Position numbers and translations under genes: made by a program. Below are positions 53,179-62,020 of a stretch of DNA of 64,000 nucleotides, one piece after another. A model generated the notes under the pieces. The model was not told where the DNA came from, did no database searches, and worked only from the letters and a program-made list of their open reading frames with translations. Positions within the stretch are counted from its first letter, which is position 1, and each line of letters begins with the position of its first letter. The stretch lies in NCBI GenBank assembly GCA_015232575.1, contig JADFZL010000011.1, positions 124,001-188,000 on the forward strand. The letters are read 5' to 3'. The DNA is from Candidatus Rifleibacteriota bacterium. GTDB lineage: Bacteria > Muiribacteriota > Ozemobacteria > Ozemobacterales > Ozemobacteraceae.

Positions 53179-53391
53179 TTAACTTATTTTCATCGGGTCA
53201 TCAGGAACTGTTGCCTGATTGAAATTTCTGATCGTATTCAGTAGTTGATCCTGCATCGCTTTTCGAAGCGTTCCCTTTGCCGCAGAAATAATCTCCGGGC
53301 GACTGGACAGTATTCTTACACCATCATCAGAATTGAGCTCATCATTTAGCAAACGACCATGTTTTTCAAGAAATTCTTTTAAATCAATCAT
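53179..53391 (-). CDS. Small hypothetical protein (70 aa)
   Basis: Begins MIDLKEFLEKHGRLLNDELN and is helical and charged. A ribosome site (CAGGAG, 8 nt before the ATG) and its tight position between the HPt gene and mutS2 support it as real. No family recognised. Confidence 0.55.
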   Translation of the reverse strand: MIDLKEFLEKHGRLLNDELNSDDGVRILSSRPEIISAAKGTLRKAMQDQLLNTIRNFNQATVPDDPMKIS

Positions 53392-53427
53392 AATACAAAC
53401 TCCTGAAAATAAATTGTATCGGAATTT

Positions 53428-55890
53428 TTAATTTTTTGCACCTTTTTTAATTCTCTGATTCGACAATTTTTCAAGCGCATCAGATGCATAGTCATTATCG
53501 GCAGCAGGATCAAAAACAACAACGGTAACACCGAGATCTCCTTCGCCATAGCGCCCGGGTCGCCACAATTTCCGGAATTTTGTTGTTTTGAGGTAATCCT
53601 GAATGACTCTCTGAAGCGTGCCTGTACCTTTTCCGTGCACGATAAAAACCTTTCCCAGTTTCTGCGCCGATGCAAGTTTCAGATAGTCTTCAACCTGCTG
53701 AAGCGATTCTTCAACACGCATTCCCCTGAGATCAAGGCGGTCAGATACTGTAACCGTTGGAGTAATTGCTACGGAAACCCTGCTCTTCATTTTTTTTGAA
53801 GATTCCACAATTTGAAGTTCATCTAATGGTGCAGTAAAGCGCAGACCATTGCATTCAATAACGCCACGACTATTTTTGGAATCAATTTCTTCAAGAATTC
53901 CTGATTTGGAGATGGTCTTCCATAATACCTCATCTCCAACTGCTGGAATTCTGCCCTCTTCTATATAATTCTTACTGCTTTTCTCTTGAACTTTTAAAGT
54001 ATTGTGGCGATCAATGATATCAAGTGAAGTCTGTGCATTTTTCAACGCTGACCGCGCTGTAAGCAGATTTTCCTGAACATTGCCTTCACTTGAAGAAAGC
54101 CTGGATTTGAGATCATGAATAACTCCCTCAAGCTCTTTGATACGGCTCTTCATTTCAGCTTCAAATTCTTCAGTCAGTTCGTCGCGTTTTGATTTTCTGA
54201 AGACTTCAATTTTCTTCAGTGATTCAGCAATCTGTTTTTCTTTGTACTCAAGTTCTTTTATTCGCTCTTCCCAGTTCTGGCGAAGCCTTTCTGCGTGCAT
54301 TCTTTCTCTTTCGAGAATATCAATAAGATCTTTTCCAGGACCTTCCTTGCCATGAAGGCATGAAGTCATAACCGAAATTACTTCTTCTGGAAGGCCGAAT
54401 GTGCGGGCAACTGACAGAGCGTTGCTTTTTCCTGAAACACCAAGCAGAAATCGAAAGGTTGGTTTGTAATTCTGATAGTCAAATTCCATACCCGCGTTGA
54501 CAAAACCAGTGGTGGTAAACGCCAGGCTTTTCAGGGAATCGAAATGCGATGTTACAATTGTCAGACATCCGCGATTGAACAAGGTTTTCAAAACGCCTTC
54601 AGCAAGGGCTGAACCTTCATTCGGATCAGTTCCTACACCAATTTCATCAACAAGTACAATAGAGTATGAGGTCGCCGCGTCGAGAATTTCTTTTATTCTC
54701 TTCAGATGTGATGTAAAGGTTGACAGATGATTTTCAATGCTCTGTGACTCGCCAATATCAGCAAGAACTTCATCGAAAATCGGAAGCATTGAGTTTTCAG
54801 TTGCGAGAATCCAGAAGCCGCTCTGCATTAGAAGCGCATTGATTCCGACAATTTTCATGGCAACTGTTTTTCCGCCGCCATTTGGACCTGTGATAATTAT
54901 ACAGGCATTCTCGCGATTCATTTTGATATCTAAAGGAACGCAGTCAGGGTGAATCATCGGATGCCGCGCCTTGAAAAGTTCAAGGTATCCGGTTTTGGAA
55001 ATCTCTGGTTTGCATGCATGGAATTCACGCGCGAAACGGGCTTTAGCATTCATGCAGTCAAAGAATACAAGAGTCTCGAACATCATTCGTAATTCAGATA
55101 TCCGATTCTTTACCATTTCAGTAAGAGATCTCAGAATGCGGATGATTTCTTCTTTTTCAGCGGATCTGAGCCTTACAAGCTTGTTATTGAGTGCCAGAAA
55201 TTCAAGAGGTTCAATAAACACTGTCTGACCAGAACCAGACTGATCATGTACAATTCCCTGAAAAGTATTCTGAAATGATGCCTTTACCGGTACAACGTAG
55301 CGGTCATTTCTCAGCGTGAAAAATCTGTCCTGAAAAGCTTCGTTTGATGTTCCGAGAAAATCTCCAAGTTTGCGTTCTATTTCAGACCGTGATTTGATAA
55401 GGTCGCGTCTGATTGAAGCAAGCGCAGGCGATGCATCATCTCTGACTTCGCCCTGTTCATTGATTGAGTACAATATTCGCTCAGCAATAGAAGATAAATC
55501 AGGAATTTCATCAATGAGCTTTCTCAGCCTGCCAAATCGATCAACGCCCCTTCTTGAATCATATTCAGGAAATTTACTTTTTATTTCAATTGAAACTTCT
55601 ATGTCAATTCTTACTCTGATGAATTCTTCGCCGCTCAGAACATCGCTGGAAGGGTTGGAAAGCGAAAATAGATCACGTAATTCACGAATTCCACCGACTT
55701 CAATACTTCTGCCTTCTTCATGAAGAAGCATCAATTCGTCCATTTCCGAAAGCATTTTTTCGACAACGGCTTTATCTGAAGAAGGCCTTATCTGCTGAAT
55801 GGACTCCTTTGCCGCATAAGAACCCGCGTATCCGGCAACAATATTTAGTACTTTTTCAAATTCCAGATTAAGTAAAGATTTTTCTTCCAC
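53428..55890 (-). CDS. mutS2: Endonuclease MutS2
   Basis: An 820-residue MutS2. The ATPase has Walker A GPNGGGKTVAMK (about residue 335), Walker B region LVDEIGVGTDPNEGSALAEG and the TSHF signature; a coiled-coil segment (residues about 510-600) follows, and the C-terminus is an Smr domain (LDLRGMRVEES..FIVHGKGTGTLQ), which carries the nicking activity. MutS2 is implicated in recombination control and, in some bacteria, ribosome rescue. It begins 2 nt after glmS ends, so both are in one operon. Confidence 0.95.
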   Translation of the reverse strand: MEEKSLLNLEFEKVLNIVAGYAGSYAAKESIQQIRPSSDKAVVEKMLSEMDELMLLHEEGRSIEVGGIRELRDLFSLSNPSSDVLSGEEFIRVRIDIEVSIEIKSKFPEYDSRRGVDRFGRLRKLIDEIPDLSSIAERILYSINEQGEVRDDASPALASIRRDLIKSRSEIERKLGDFLGTSNEAFQDRFFTLRNDRYVVPVKASFQNTFQGIVHDQSGSGQTVFIEPLEFLALNNKLVRLRSAEKEEIIRILRSLTEMVKNRISELRMMFETLVFFDCMNAKARFAREFHACKPEISKTGYLELFKARHPMIHPDCVPLDIKMNRENACIIITGPNGGGKTVAMKIVGINALLMQSGFWILATENSMLPIFDEVLADIGESQSIENHLSTFTSHLKRIKEILDAATSYSIVLVDEIGVGTDPNEGSALAEGVLKTLFNRGCLTIVTSHFDSLKSLAFTTTGFVNAGMEFDYQNYKPTFRFLLGVSGKSNALSVARTFGLPEEVISVMTSCLHGKEGPGKDLIDILERERMHAERLRQNWEERIKELEYKEKQIAESLKKIEVFRKSKRDELTEEFEAEMKSRIKELEGVIHDLKSRLSSSEGNVQENLLTARSALKNAQTSLDIIDRHNTLKVQEKSSKNYIEEGRIPAVGDEVLWKTISKSGILEEIDSKNSRGVIECNGLRFTAPLDELQIVESSKKMKSRVSVAITPTVTVSDRLDLRGMRVEESLQQVEDYLKLASAQKLGKVFIVHGKGTGTLQRVIQDYLKTTKFRKLWRPGRYGEGDLGVTVVVFDPAADNDYASDALEKLSNQRIKKGAKN

Positions 55891-55892
55891 GA

Positions 55893-57725
55893 TTACTCCA
55901 CAGTGACTGATTTTGCAAGATTTCTCGGTTGATCAACATTCAGACCCTTCATATTTGCAGCATAATAAGCAAAAAGTTGAAGCGGTACAACATTGAGAAT
56001 CGGGGAAAGTATTTCCGACACATTTGGAACTGAAATTTTGTGATGAGCGTGGTTGTAAATTTCATTATCACCTTCTGAACAGAGCGCAATAACCGTTCCC
56101 GAACGCGCATTAACTTCCTGAATGTTGGAAATGAGTTTGTCGTAAGTTGAAGAGTTTGTCGCAATAACGAAAACTGGCATGTCTTTGTCAATAAGCGCTA
56201 TGGGTCCGTGTTTCATTTCGCCTGCTGCATAAGCTTCTGCGTGAATATAGCTTATTTCCTTCAGCTTCAATGCTCCTTCCATCGCGGTTGGAAAATTGAA
56301 ACCTCTTCCCAGATACAGGAAATTCTTGGAATTCATGAATGTCTGAGCAAGTTCCTTTATCTGCTCATGATTTGCAAGAATGGTCTCGATCTGCTGAGGA
56401 AGAATTTTAAGGGCTCTGATCTGCTCTGAAACGAACTCCGGCGTAAGCGTTAAGCGTATTTTTCCAAGCAGAAGTGCAAGAAGGGTAAGCGATGTGAGCA
56501 TTGCAGTGTAAGCCTTTGTTGAAGCCACACCAATTTCGGGACCAGCGTGAATATAGACCAGTCCATCAACTTCACGTGTCAGGGATGATTCTTTTGCATT
56601 CACAACTCCAAGAACCTTCGCACCTTTTTTTCTGGCTTCTTTAACTGCTGCAAGCGTGTCAGCCGTTTCGCCCGACTGACTAATGGCTATTACAAGAGTG
56701 TGCGAATCAACAAGTGGATTCCGATATCTGAATTCGCTGGCCAGATCGCATTCAACAGGCATTTTCACAAGACTTTCAATCAGGTATTTCCCGACACATC
56801 CTGCATAATATGCTGTTCCACAGCCGATAATAACAATTCTCTGAAATTTGAAGATATCAGGACCCGATAAGCCCAGTTCGGTGAGATAAATTTTGCCTTC
56901 TTCTTCAGATGTACGGCCACCAATAGTGTTCCTAATGACCTGCGGCTGTTCATAAATCTCTTTAAGCATAAAATCAGGAAAACCGTTCTTTTCTGCCGCA
57001 ACCGGGTTCCAGTCAAGCTGCTTGATATGTTTTTCTACTCTATTGCCTGACAGATCGAAAATTTCAACTCCATCACGTTTTACTGTTGCCAGTTCAAGGT
57101 TTTCAAGGAAAATGACATTGCGTGTGTGGTGCAGAATTGCGGTTGCATCTGAAGCAATGAAGTTTTCTCCCTCGCCTATTCCGAGAATCAACGGACTTTC
57201 TTTTCTTGCACAGACAAGTCTGTCTGGATGATTTTTATGAATGACTGCAATAGCGTAAGCGCCTTCAACTTCGCTTAAAGCCTTCAAAACAGCTTCTTCA
57301 AGATTTCCGGAATAATTTATCGAAATAAGGTGTGCAAGAACTTCTGAATCTGTCTGCGAGGAAAACACGCATCCAGATTGGATTAGCCGGTTTTTCAGTT
57401 TCATGTAATTTTCGATGATACCGTTGTGTGCGACCATAAGAGTTCCGGCTGAGTCGCCATGCGGGTGAGCGTTGAATGCTGAGGGGCGTCCATGAGTTGC
57501 CCATCTGGTATGTCCAATTCCCTGCGGAGAATGTGAACCGAAATCTGTCAGCAGAAGTTCTTTCAAGTGCGACAATTTGCCGAGATCTTTTTTTACATGA
57601 ATTTTACCATTGTCCAGGACGGCTATTCCGGCTGAATCGTAGCCACGGTATTCAAGACGCAGCAGTCCTTCAAATATAATTTCATTGGCTGGTTTATCAC
57701 CTATATATCCAATTATTCCACACAT
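55893..57725 (-). CDS. glmS: Glutamine-fructose-6-phosphate aminotransferase
   Basis: A 610-residue enzyme that makes glucosamine-6-phosphate for peptidoglycan and outer membrane synthesis. It starts MCGIIGYIG, with Cys 2 the glutaminase nucleophile, then HTRWATHGRPSAFNAHPH; two SIS domains follow (IIGCGTAYYAGCVGKYLIES and FLYLGRGFNFPTAMEGALKL), and it ends with PRNLAKSVTVE. The ribosome site is AAGGAGAC. No glmS ribozyme core was recognised in the 288-bp leader. Confidence 0.97.
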   Translation of the reverse strand: MCGIIGYIGDKPANEIIFEGLLRLEYRGYDSAGIAVLDNGKIHVKKDLGKLSHLKELLLTDFGSHSPQGIGHTRWATHGRPSAFNAHPHGDSAGTLMVAHNGIIENYMKLKNRLIQSGCVFSSQTDSEVLAHLISINYSGNLEEAVLKALSEVEGAYAIAVIHKNHPDRLVCARKESPLILGIGEGENFIASDATAILHHTRNVIFLENLELATVKRDGVEIFDLSGNRVEKHIKQLDWNPVAAEKNGFPDFMLKEIYEQPQVIRNTIGGRTSEEEGKIYLTELGLSGPDIFKFQRIVIIGCGTAYYAGCVGKYLIESLVKMPVECDLASEFRYRNPLVDSHTLVIAISQSGETADTLAAVKEARKKGAKVLGVVNAKESSLTREVDGLVYIHAGPEIGVASTKAYTAMLTSLTLLALLLGKIRLTLTPEFVSEQIRALKILPQQIETILANHEQIKELAQTFMNSKNFLYLGRGFNFPTAMEGALKLKEISYIHAEAYAAGEMKHGPIALIDKDMPVFVIATNSSTYDKLISNIQEVNARSGTVIALCSEGDNEIYNHAHHKISVPNVSEILSPILNVVPLQLFAYYAANMKGLNVDQPRNLAKSVTVE

Positions 57726-58013
57726 AATTTGTCTCCTTATTCTTGAGGGAAAACCGCCCTCTATCTATTCTTCCGAGCTTAAACCAACTTTTTCCCCCGA
57801 AGATATTTTTACCTGCGATGTTACACCAATTATAAATACTCCGTCTATCCCACTTTCTGGATGGGTAGTACCGCTTTTTTGCCAACAAGGAAAACGGTGC
57901 ATTTTCGCAAAGAGGGGTATTTTGGTGTCATTTCGACCCCTTATTTAATTTTTTGTGCACTTAGCATCGAAAGCTACTCAACGTGGATGTCATGAATCGC
58001 ACGGTAATTGAAG

Positions 58014-59624
58014 TCAATAAGTAACTTTTCCCTGAGGTGTTCCTGGCGCTGGCTGTTGAGTCGCCTGTGCGGCTGGTGCTAAAAGCGGACCAAGAGTAGA
58101 AATTCTTTCCTCGGAAATTGCTGAATACGATGTTCCGGGAAATTTTTCAACTATCGCTTTGTACATATCCACTGCAGAAGCTTTATCTTCAGATTCCTCA
58201 AGCAGAGCGGCATATTCAAATACGCCTTCAACGTCGTCAGATGCTACATTCACATAGTTTTTATACATTTCAAGAGCAGAATCTCTTTCGCCTTTTGCCC
58301 GAAAAATGCGTGCCCGAAAAAGAAATGCCCGCGCGCTTTTCCCGCTTGATTCTATTCGTGCAACATGATCTTCAGCATTTGCAATGTCTCCGGTTTTAAT
58401 GAGAACTTCTGCAATCATAATACGTGCTTCTTCGTTATCCGGATTGATCTGAAGGACTTTATTTGCCGCATCAAGAGCTTCTGGTGTTTTTCCAGAACTC
58501 ATGAATACCTTGGCAAGAAAATTTCCGAAAACTTCATTATCCGGCTGTGCTGCTATTGCTGATCTGATTTCATTTATTGCCTCATCATACATTTCGTTCT
58601 TCATGAGGATCTTTCCCTTGAGGAAATGGGCCATACCGTTCAGCGGCGTCTGTGAAAGAATATCGTTTACGTGGCCAAGAGCCTCCTGAATCTTTCCATC
58701 TTCAATAAGCGCATCAGCAATATTAAGCTTGGCGTCAGGATGTTCAGGCTCTAATTTAATGATCTGCTTATAAAGTTCTATTGTATCTTTCTTTTTTCCA
58801 AGAAGCTTTTTTGTTTCGGCGAGATTGATCATTGCATAAAGACCCTGTTTGATCTTCACTGCTTTTTCAAACGCTTTTTCTGCTTCTTCAAGTCTTCCAA
58901 GCTTTAACAAAATATCTCCAAGAGAAAAATAGCCCTCAAAGCCATTCGGAGCAATGACTACTTCCTTTTCGAAGTATGGAAGAGCCTCTGTATGATTTCC
59001 CATCTGACGCTCGACCATTCCGCGATAATGCCATGCCTGCGCGTTTTTTGGGTCTTTTGAAATTAGAGAATCAAGAATGTTAATTGCTTCCTGATATCTC
59101 TGGGAATCAATTGCTTCGAGCGCCTGGTCGAGTGCGGTATTTCTCGACTTTACCGGCTCGGCAGGTTTTGCAGGACGTTTTTCAGGACGCTTGTCAGGTT
59201 TCTCAGATGAAATCGGAGACAAGCTGAGTGTGTGTGTCCGCATTACATATTCCTGTTTTGACGCCGGGGCTTCAACAGTAACTTTTGGCGGATTCAGCAG
59301 AGCATCTATTCGCTGTTTCATAGCAACAAATTCAGAATTTCCCGGAGATTTCTGAAGGAACTTATTGATACTGGCAAGCGCTTCTCTGTATTTTTTCATC
59401 GCAATCAATGATTGAACGAGGTAAGACCTTGCCTGTGTGTGATCAGGTGACATATCACAAATCTGTCCAAAGTAATCAGCTGCTCCACTGTAATCCTTAT
59501 TGCTGAAAAGCTTTACTCCAGCATCAAAGAGCTGTTGAGTAAGATCCTGGGAAAAAATGACGTCACTTTTCAGAAAAAAACAGATAAGGATGAGAATAAT
59601 TACGTGAGATTTATGATTATTCAT
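58014..59624 (-). CDS. TPR-repeat protein, secreted or periplasmic
   Basis: A 536-residue protein with a signal peptide (HVIILILICFFLKSDVIFSQ) and about a dozen tetratricopeptide repeats (AWHYRGMVERQMGNHTEALP, GYFSLGDILLKLGRLEEAEK, AHFLKGKILMKNEMYDEAIN and others). A Pro/Lys-rich linker (residues about 135-160) separates the first two or three repeats from the rest, and the tail is Ala/Pro/Gln-rich. TPR proteins act as scaffolds for multiprotein complexes; no partner can be named. GGAGGT precedes the ATG. Confidence 0.85.
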   Translation of the reverse strand: MNNHKSHVIILILICFFLKSDVIFSQDLTQQLFDAGVKLFSNKDYSGAADYFGQICDMSPDHTQARSYLVQSLIAMKKYREALASINKFLQKSPGNSEFVAMKQRIDALLNPPKVTVEAPASKQEYVMRTHTLSLSPISSEKPDKRPEKRPAKPAEPVKSRNTALDQALEAIDSQRYQEAINILDSLISKDPKNAQAWHYRGMVERQMGNHTEALPYFEKEVVIAPNGFEGYFSLGDILLKLGRLEEAEKAFEKAVKIKQGLYAMINLAETKKLLGKKKDTIELYKQIIKLEPEHPDAKLNIADALIEDGKIQEALGHVNDILSQTPLNGMAHFLKGKILMKNEMYDEAINEIRSAIAAQPDNEVFGNFLAKVFMSSGKTPEALDAANKVLQINPDNEEARIMIAEVLIKTGDIANAEDHVARIESSGKSARAFLFRARIFRAKGERDSALEMYKNYVNVASDDVEGVFEYAALLEESEDKASAVDMYKAIVEKFPGTSYSAISEERISTLGPLLAPAAQATQQPAPGTPQGKVTY

Positions 59625-59714
59625 TTAAACTACCTCCAGGGAATGCTTAGTATCGCAAATCTTAGTATGAGAAGTCAATAGTTTATCGTGCAGTTTGTTG
59701 AGGAAAGAGGGTTT

Positions 59715-60128
59715 TTATGATAGTTTGCTGAATGTTTTTGTTTCGGAAAGCTGGCATTCAAGCGTCCATTCTTTTTTGGCAACTTCAGACGTCCCTTTTC
59801 TGAGGAAAAGTATTACACGATAATTTTTATTCGGAAGAAGCTTTTTACTCAGACCAAGCGACAATTTTGCAGGGGAATTCCTCGCAAGGAAGTTTCCTCT
59901 TGTTGCAAGATTCTGTGAAATAAGGCTGTTGTTGACGTCAAACACTTTTGCTGAAATGAAATACTTTTCCCAGTCGCTGTTTCCTGTATTTTTTATTGTT
60001 ACTGCAATTGAGTTCTCTTTAAGAAGGCATTCTTCCCATGAAAGATAGATTTTTTCAGTAAAAAGAAAACTTAATGTAAATTGCAGGATTATTAGACAAA
60101 ACGTTGTAACGACCGTATATCTGACCAT
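59715..60128 (-). CDS. Small membrane-anchored or secreted protein
   Basis: A 137-residue protein with an N-terminal hydrophobic segment (TTFCLIILQFTLSFLF) and a beta-rich domain (AVTIKNTGNSDWEKYFIS, VFDVNNSLISQ, NYRVILFLRKG) of the CARDB or Ig-like kind. It starts 12 nt after the oppC-like gene with AAAGGGA before its ATG, so it is part of that operon. Function unknown. Confidence 0.6.
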   Translation of the reverse strand: MVRYTVVTTFCLIILQFTLSFLFTEKIYLSWEECLLKENSIAVTIKNTGNSDWEKYFISAKVFDVNNSLISQNLATRGNFLARNSPAKLSLGLSKKLLPNKNYRVILFLRKGTSEVAKKEWTLECQLSETKTFSKLS

Positions 60129-60140
60129 TATATTTCCCTT

Positions 60141-60968
60141 TCAGCTCCATTGTCCTTTTCTGCCCGGATCAAGCAGGTCTCTCAGTTCATCTCCGATTAT
60201 GTTAAATGCAATTACCACCAGAGCAATACAGAACCCCGGAAAGATCGAAAGTGATGGACGGCTCCAGAGATATTCTCTTCCAGTAGAAACCATTCCGCCC
60301 CATGTTGGAAGTGATGGATCAGCACCAAGTCCAAGGAAACTTAGACTTGCTTCTGAAAGAATTGCAGTTGCCATTCCCATCGCAAATATTACAACAATAA
60401 GCGGAAGGCAGTTTGGAAGAATGTGTGTGAGGATTATTCTGAGATTTCCCGCACCAATGGCTTTCGATGCAACAACGAATTCTTCGTTGCGCAATTCCAT
60501 TGTCGCTCCTCTGATTATTCTCGCTGTTTCCGCCCATCCGACAATTGCTATTGCCAGAATTACTGTTGCCAGACCATGCCCAAGTGCCATTGAAACCACA
60601 ATTGCAAGCAGCAGACTTGGAAAAGCAAGAAAAATATCAACAATTCTCATCAGCGTCCAGTCTATCCAGCCTCCGAAGTAACCCGCCGACAGACCGATAA
60701 TGAGCCCTATCAGCATTGCTGAAATTCTTGCGCTGAAGCCAATTATCAGTGAAAGACGTGTTCCGTGAATAAGCCGTGAGAACACGCATTGGCCCAGTTG
60801 ATCGCATCCAAGAGGGAACCCGTCAGGGTTTTTCAGCCTGCGTACAGGATCTGTTTCCATTGGGTCGTTCGGCTCAAGGAGCGGCGCGAAGAGTGCGATG
60901 GCAAGAAATACCAGAATTCCTGCAAGTGCAATTTTTCCAATAAATGAAAACCGCCAGAGAAAGCTCAT
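60141..60968 (-). CDS. Oligopeptide/dipeptide ABC transporter permease (DppC/OppC type)
   Basis: A 275-residue inner-membrane permease with about six helices. The N-terminal FAPLLEPNDPMETDPVRRLK segment and FPLGCDQLGQCVFSRLIHG are the DppC/OppC signature, and the EAA loop appears as EEFVVASKAIGAGNLRIILT. It pairs with the OppB-type permease upstream, which it overlaps by 4 bp. The ATPase subunits are not in the window. Confidence 0.93.
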   Translation of the reverse strand: MSFLWRFSFIGKIALAGILVFLAIALFAPLLEPNDPMETDPVRRLKNPDGFPLGCDQLGQCVFSRLIHGTRLSLIIGFSARISAMLIGLIIGLSAGYFGGWIDWTLMRIVDIFLAFPSLLLAIVVSMALGHGLATVILAIAIVGWAETARIIRGATMELRNEEFVVASKAIGAGNLRIILTHILPNCLPLIVVIFAMGMATAILSEASLSFLGLGADPSLPTWGGMVSTGREYLWSRPSLSIFPGFCIALVVIAFNIIGDELRDLLDPGRKGQWS

Positions 60969-61918
60969 CTTTGCTCACTTCCTCCAAATTCGACGTCGCG
61001 GATTCTCGGGTTAATCCAGGCATACAGCAGATCAACGAAAAAGTTGATAAAAACGAATATTATCGCAGAAAATAGAACGACTCCCTGTATTACCGGATAA
61101 TCACGCTTCAGAATCGCTTCCATGGCAAATCTGCCAAGGCCTGGCAGATCGAATATTGTTTCAACGATTACAGAGCCGTTCAAAAAACTTGAAAAATCAA
61201 GTGCCACGACTGTGACAATCGGAATCAACGCATTCAGCAGGGCATGCCACGTCAGAATGCGCCACTTTGAAAGCCCTTTGGCCCGCGCAGTTCGAATGTA
61301 ATCGTGATTCAGAACTTCAGAAAGACTGCTTCTGACAATTCTGGCAAGAAACGCTCCGGAACGGATGCCGAGAGTCAGTGCCGGCAGAATGAAAATCATT
61401 AATGAGCCGGTTCTTCCATAAGCTGATGTTGGAAATATTTTCCACTTGCCCGCAAAAAAGTATAATAGCAGAATACCCGTAAGAAAAATAGGTATGCTGA
61501 TTCCCAGCACAGAAATTATTGTACAGAACCGGTCTGTAAGGCTTCCACGGTAGATTGCACCTATTATTCCAGCAACGAGCCCTGAAAAGATTGAAAAAAA
61601 CATTGCGAAAAGGCTCAGCTTCAATGTATATGGAAATTTTTCAACGATTGACTCGGTAATCGGTTTATTGTTGATCACCGATCTTCCAAGGTCGCCTCTG
61701 AGAATCTTCCCCAGATATTTTGCAAATCGCTGATGTAATGGCAGATCAAGGCCCATTTCTCTGGAAATCTGTTTTATTGTGTCAGCATTTGCCCGCGGCC
61801 CGGCAAGCGTTTCTGCCGGGTTTCCGGGAAGCATGAACAAAATTACGAAAGCTATTGCGAGAATTCCAAAAATTACCAGGAGCGTTCCGCAAAGCCTTCT
61901 TAATGTATATTCCAGCAT
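60965..61918 (-). CDS. Oligopeptide/dipeptide ABC transporter permease (DppB/OppB type)
   Basis: A 317-residue permease with about six helices and the usual N-terminus MLEYTLRRLCGTLLVIFGI. The EAA loop is DYIRTARAKGLSKWRILTWH, and LNGSVIVETIFDLPGLGRFA is the family signature. Translation overlaps the OppC-type gene by 4 bp. A triple-hairpin element lies 14 nt upstream of its start. Confidence 0.93.
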   Translation of the reverse strand: MLEYTLRRLCGTLLVIFGILAIAFVILFMLPGNPAETLAGPRANADTIKQISREMGLDLPLHQRFAKYLGKILRGDLGRSVINNKPITESIVEKFPYTLKLSLFAMFFSIFSGLVAGIIGAIYRGSLTDRFCTIISVLGISIPIFLTGILLLYFFAGKWKIFPTSAYGRTGSLMIFILPALTLGIRSGAFLARIVRSSLSEVLNHDYIRTARAKGLSKWRILTWHALLNALIPIVTVVALDFSSFLNGSVIVETIFDLPGLGRFAMEAILKRDYPVIQGVVLFSAIIFVFINFFVDLLYAWINPRIRDVEFGGSEQR

Positions 61919-61932
61919 ATTTCACTTTTCAG

Positions 61933-62015
61933 GAGAGAGAGCATGCGCCCCCTCTCGCCGGTCGAACAAGTTCGACCGTCTTCACTCCCCGCAGTCGAGC
62001 ACGTTGTGCTCACCG
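61933..62015 (-). repeat. Triple-hairpin element 3, upstream of the OppB-type gene
   Basis: Hairpin 1 is degenerate (AGAGAGAGCATGCGCCCCCT), hairpin 2 is perfect (CGGTCGAAC-AA-GTTCGACCG, 61959-61978) and hairpin 3 keeps the stem GAGCAC-GTT-GTGCTC. It fills the gap between the binding-protein gene and the permease gene, in the same orientation as the other two copies. Confidence 0.8.
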
Positions 62016-62020
62016 CTGAT

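Noticed and set aside
57726..58013. glmS ribozyme in the glmS leader
   Set aside because: I looked for the conserved ribozyme core on the minus strand and did not find it; only small local hairpins are present.
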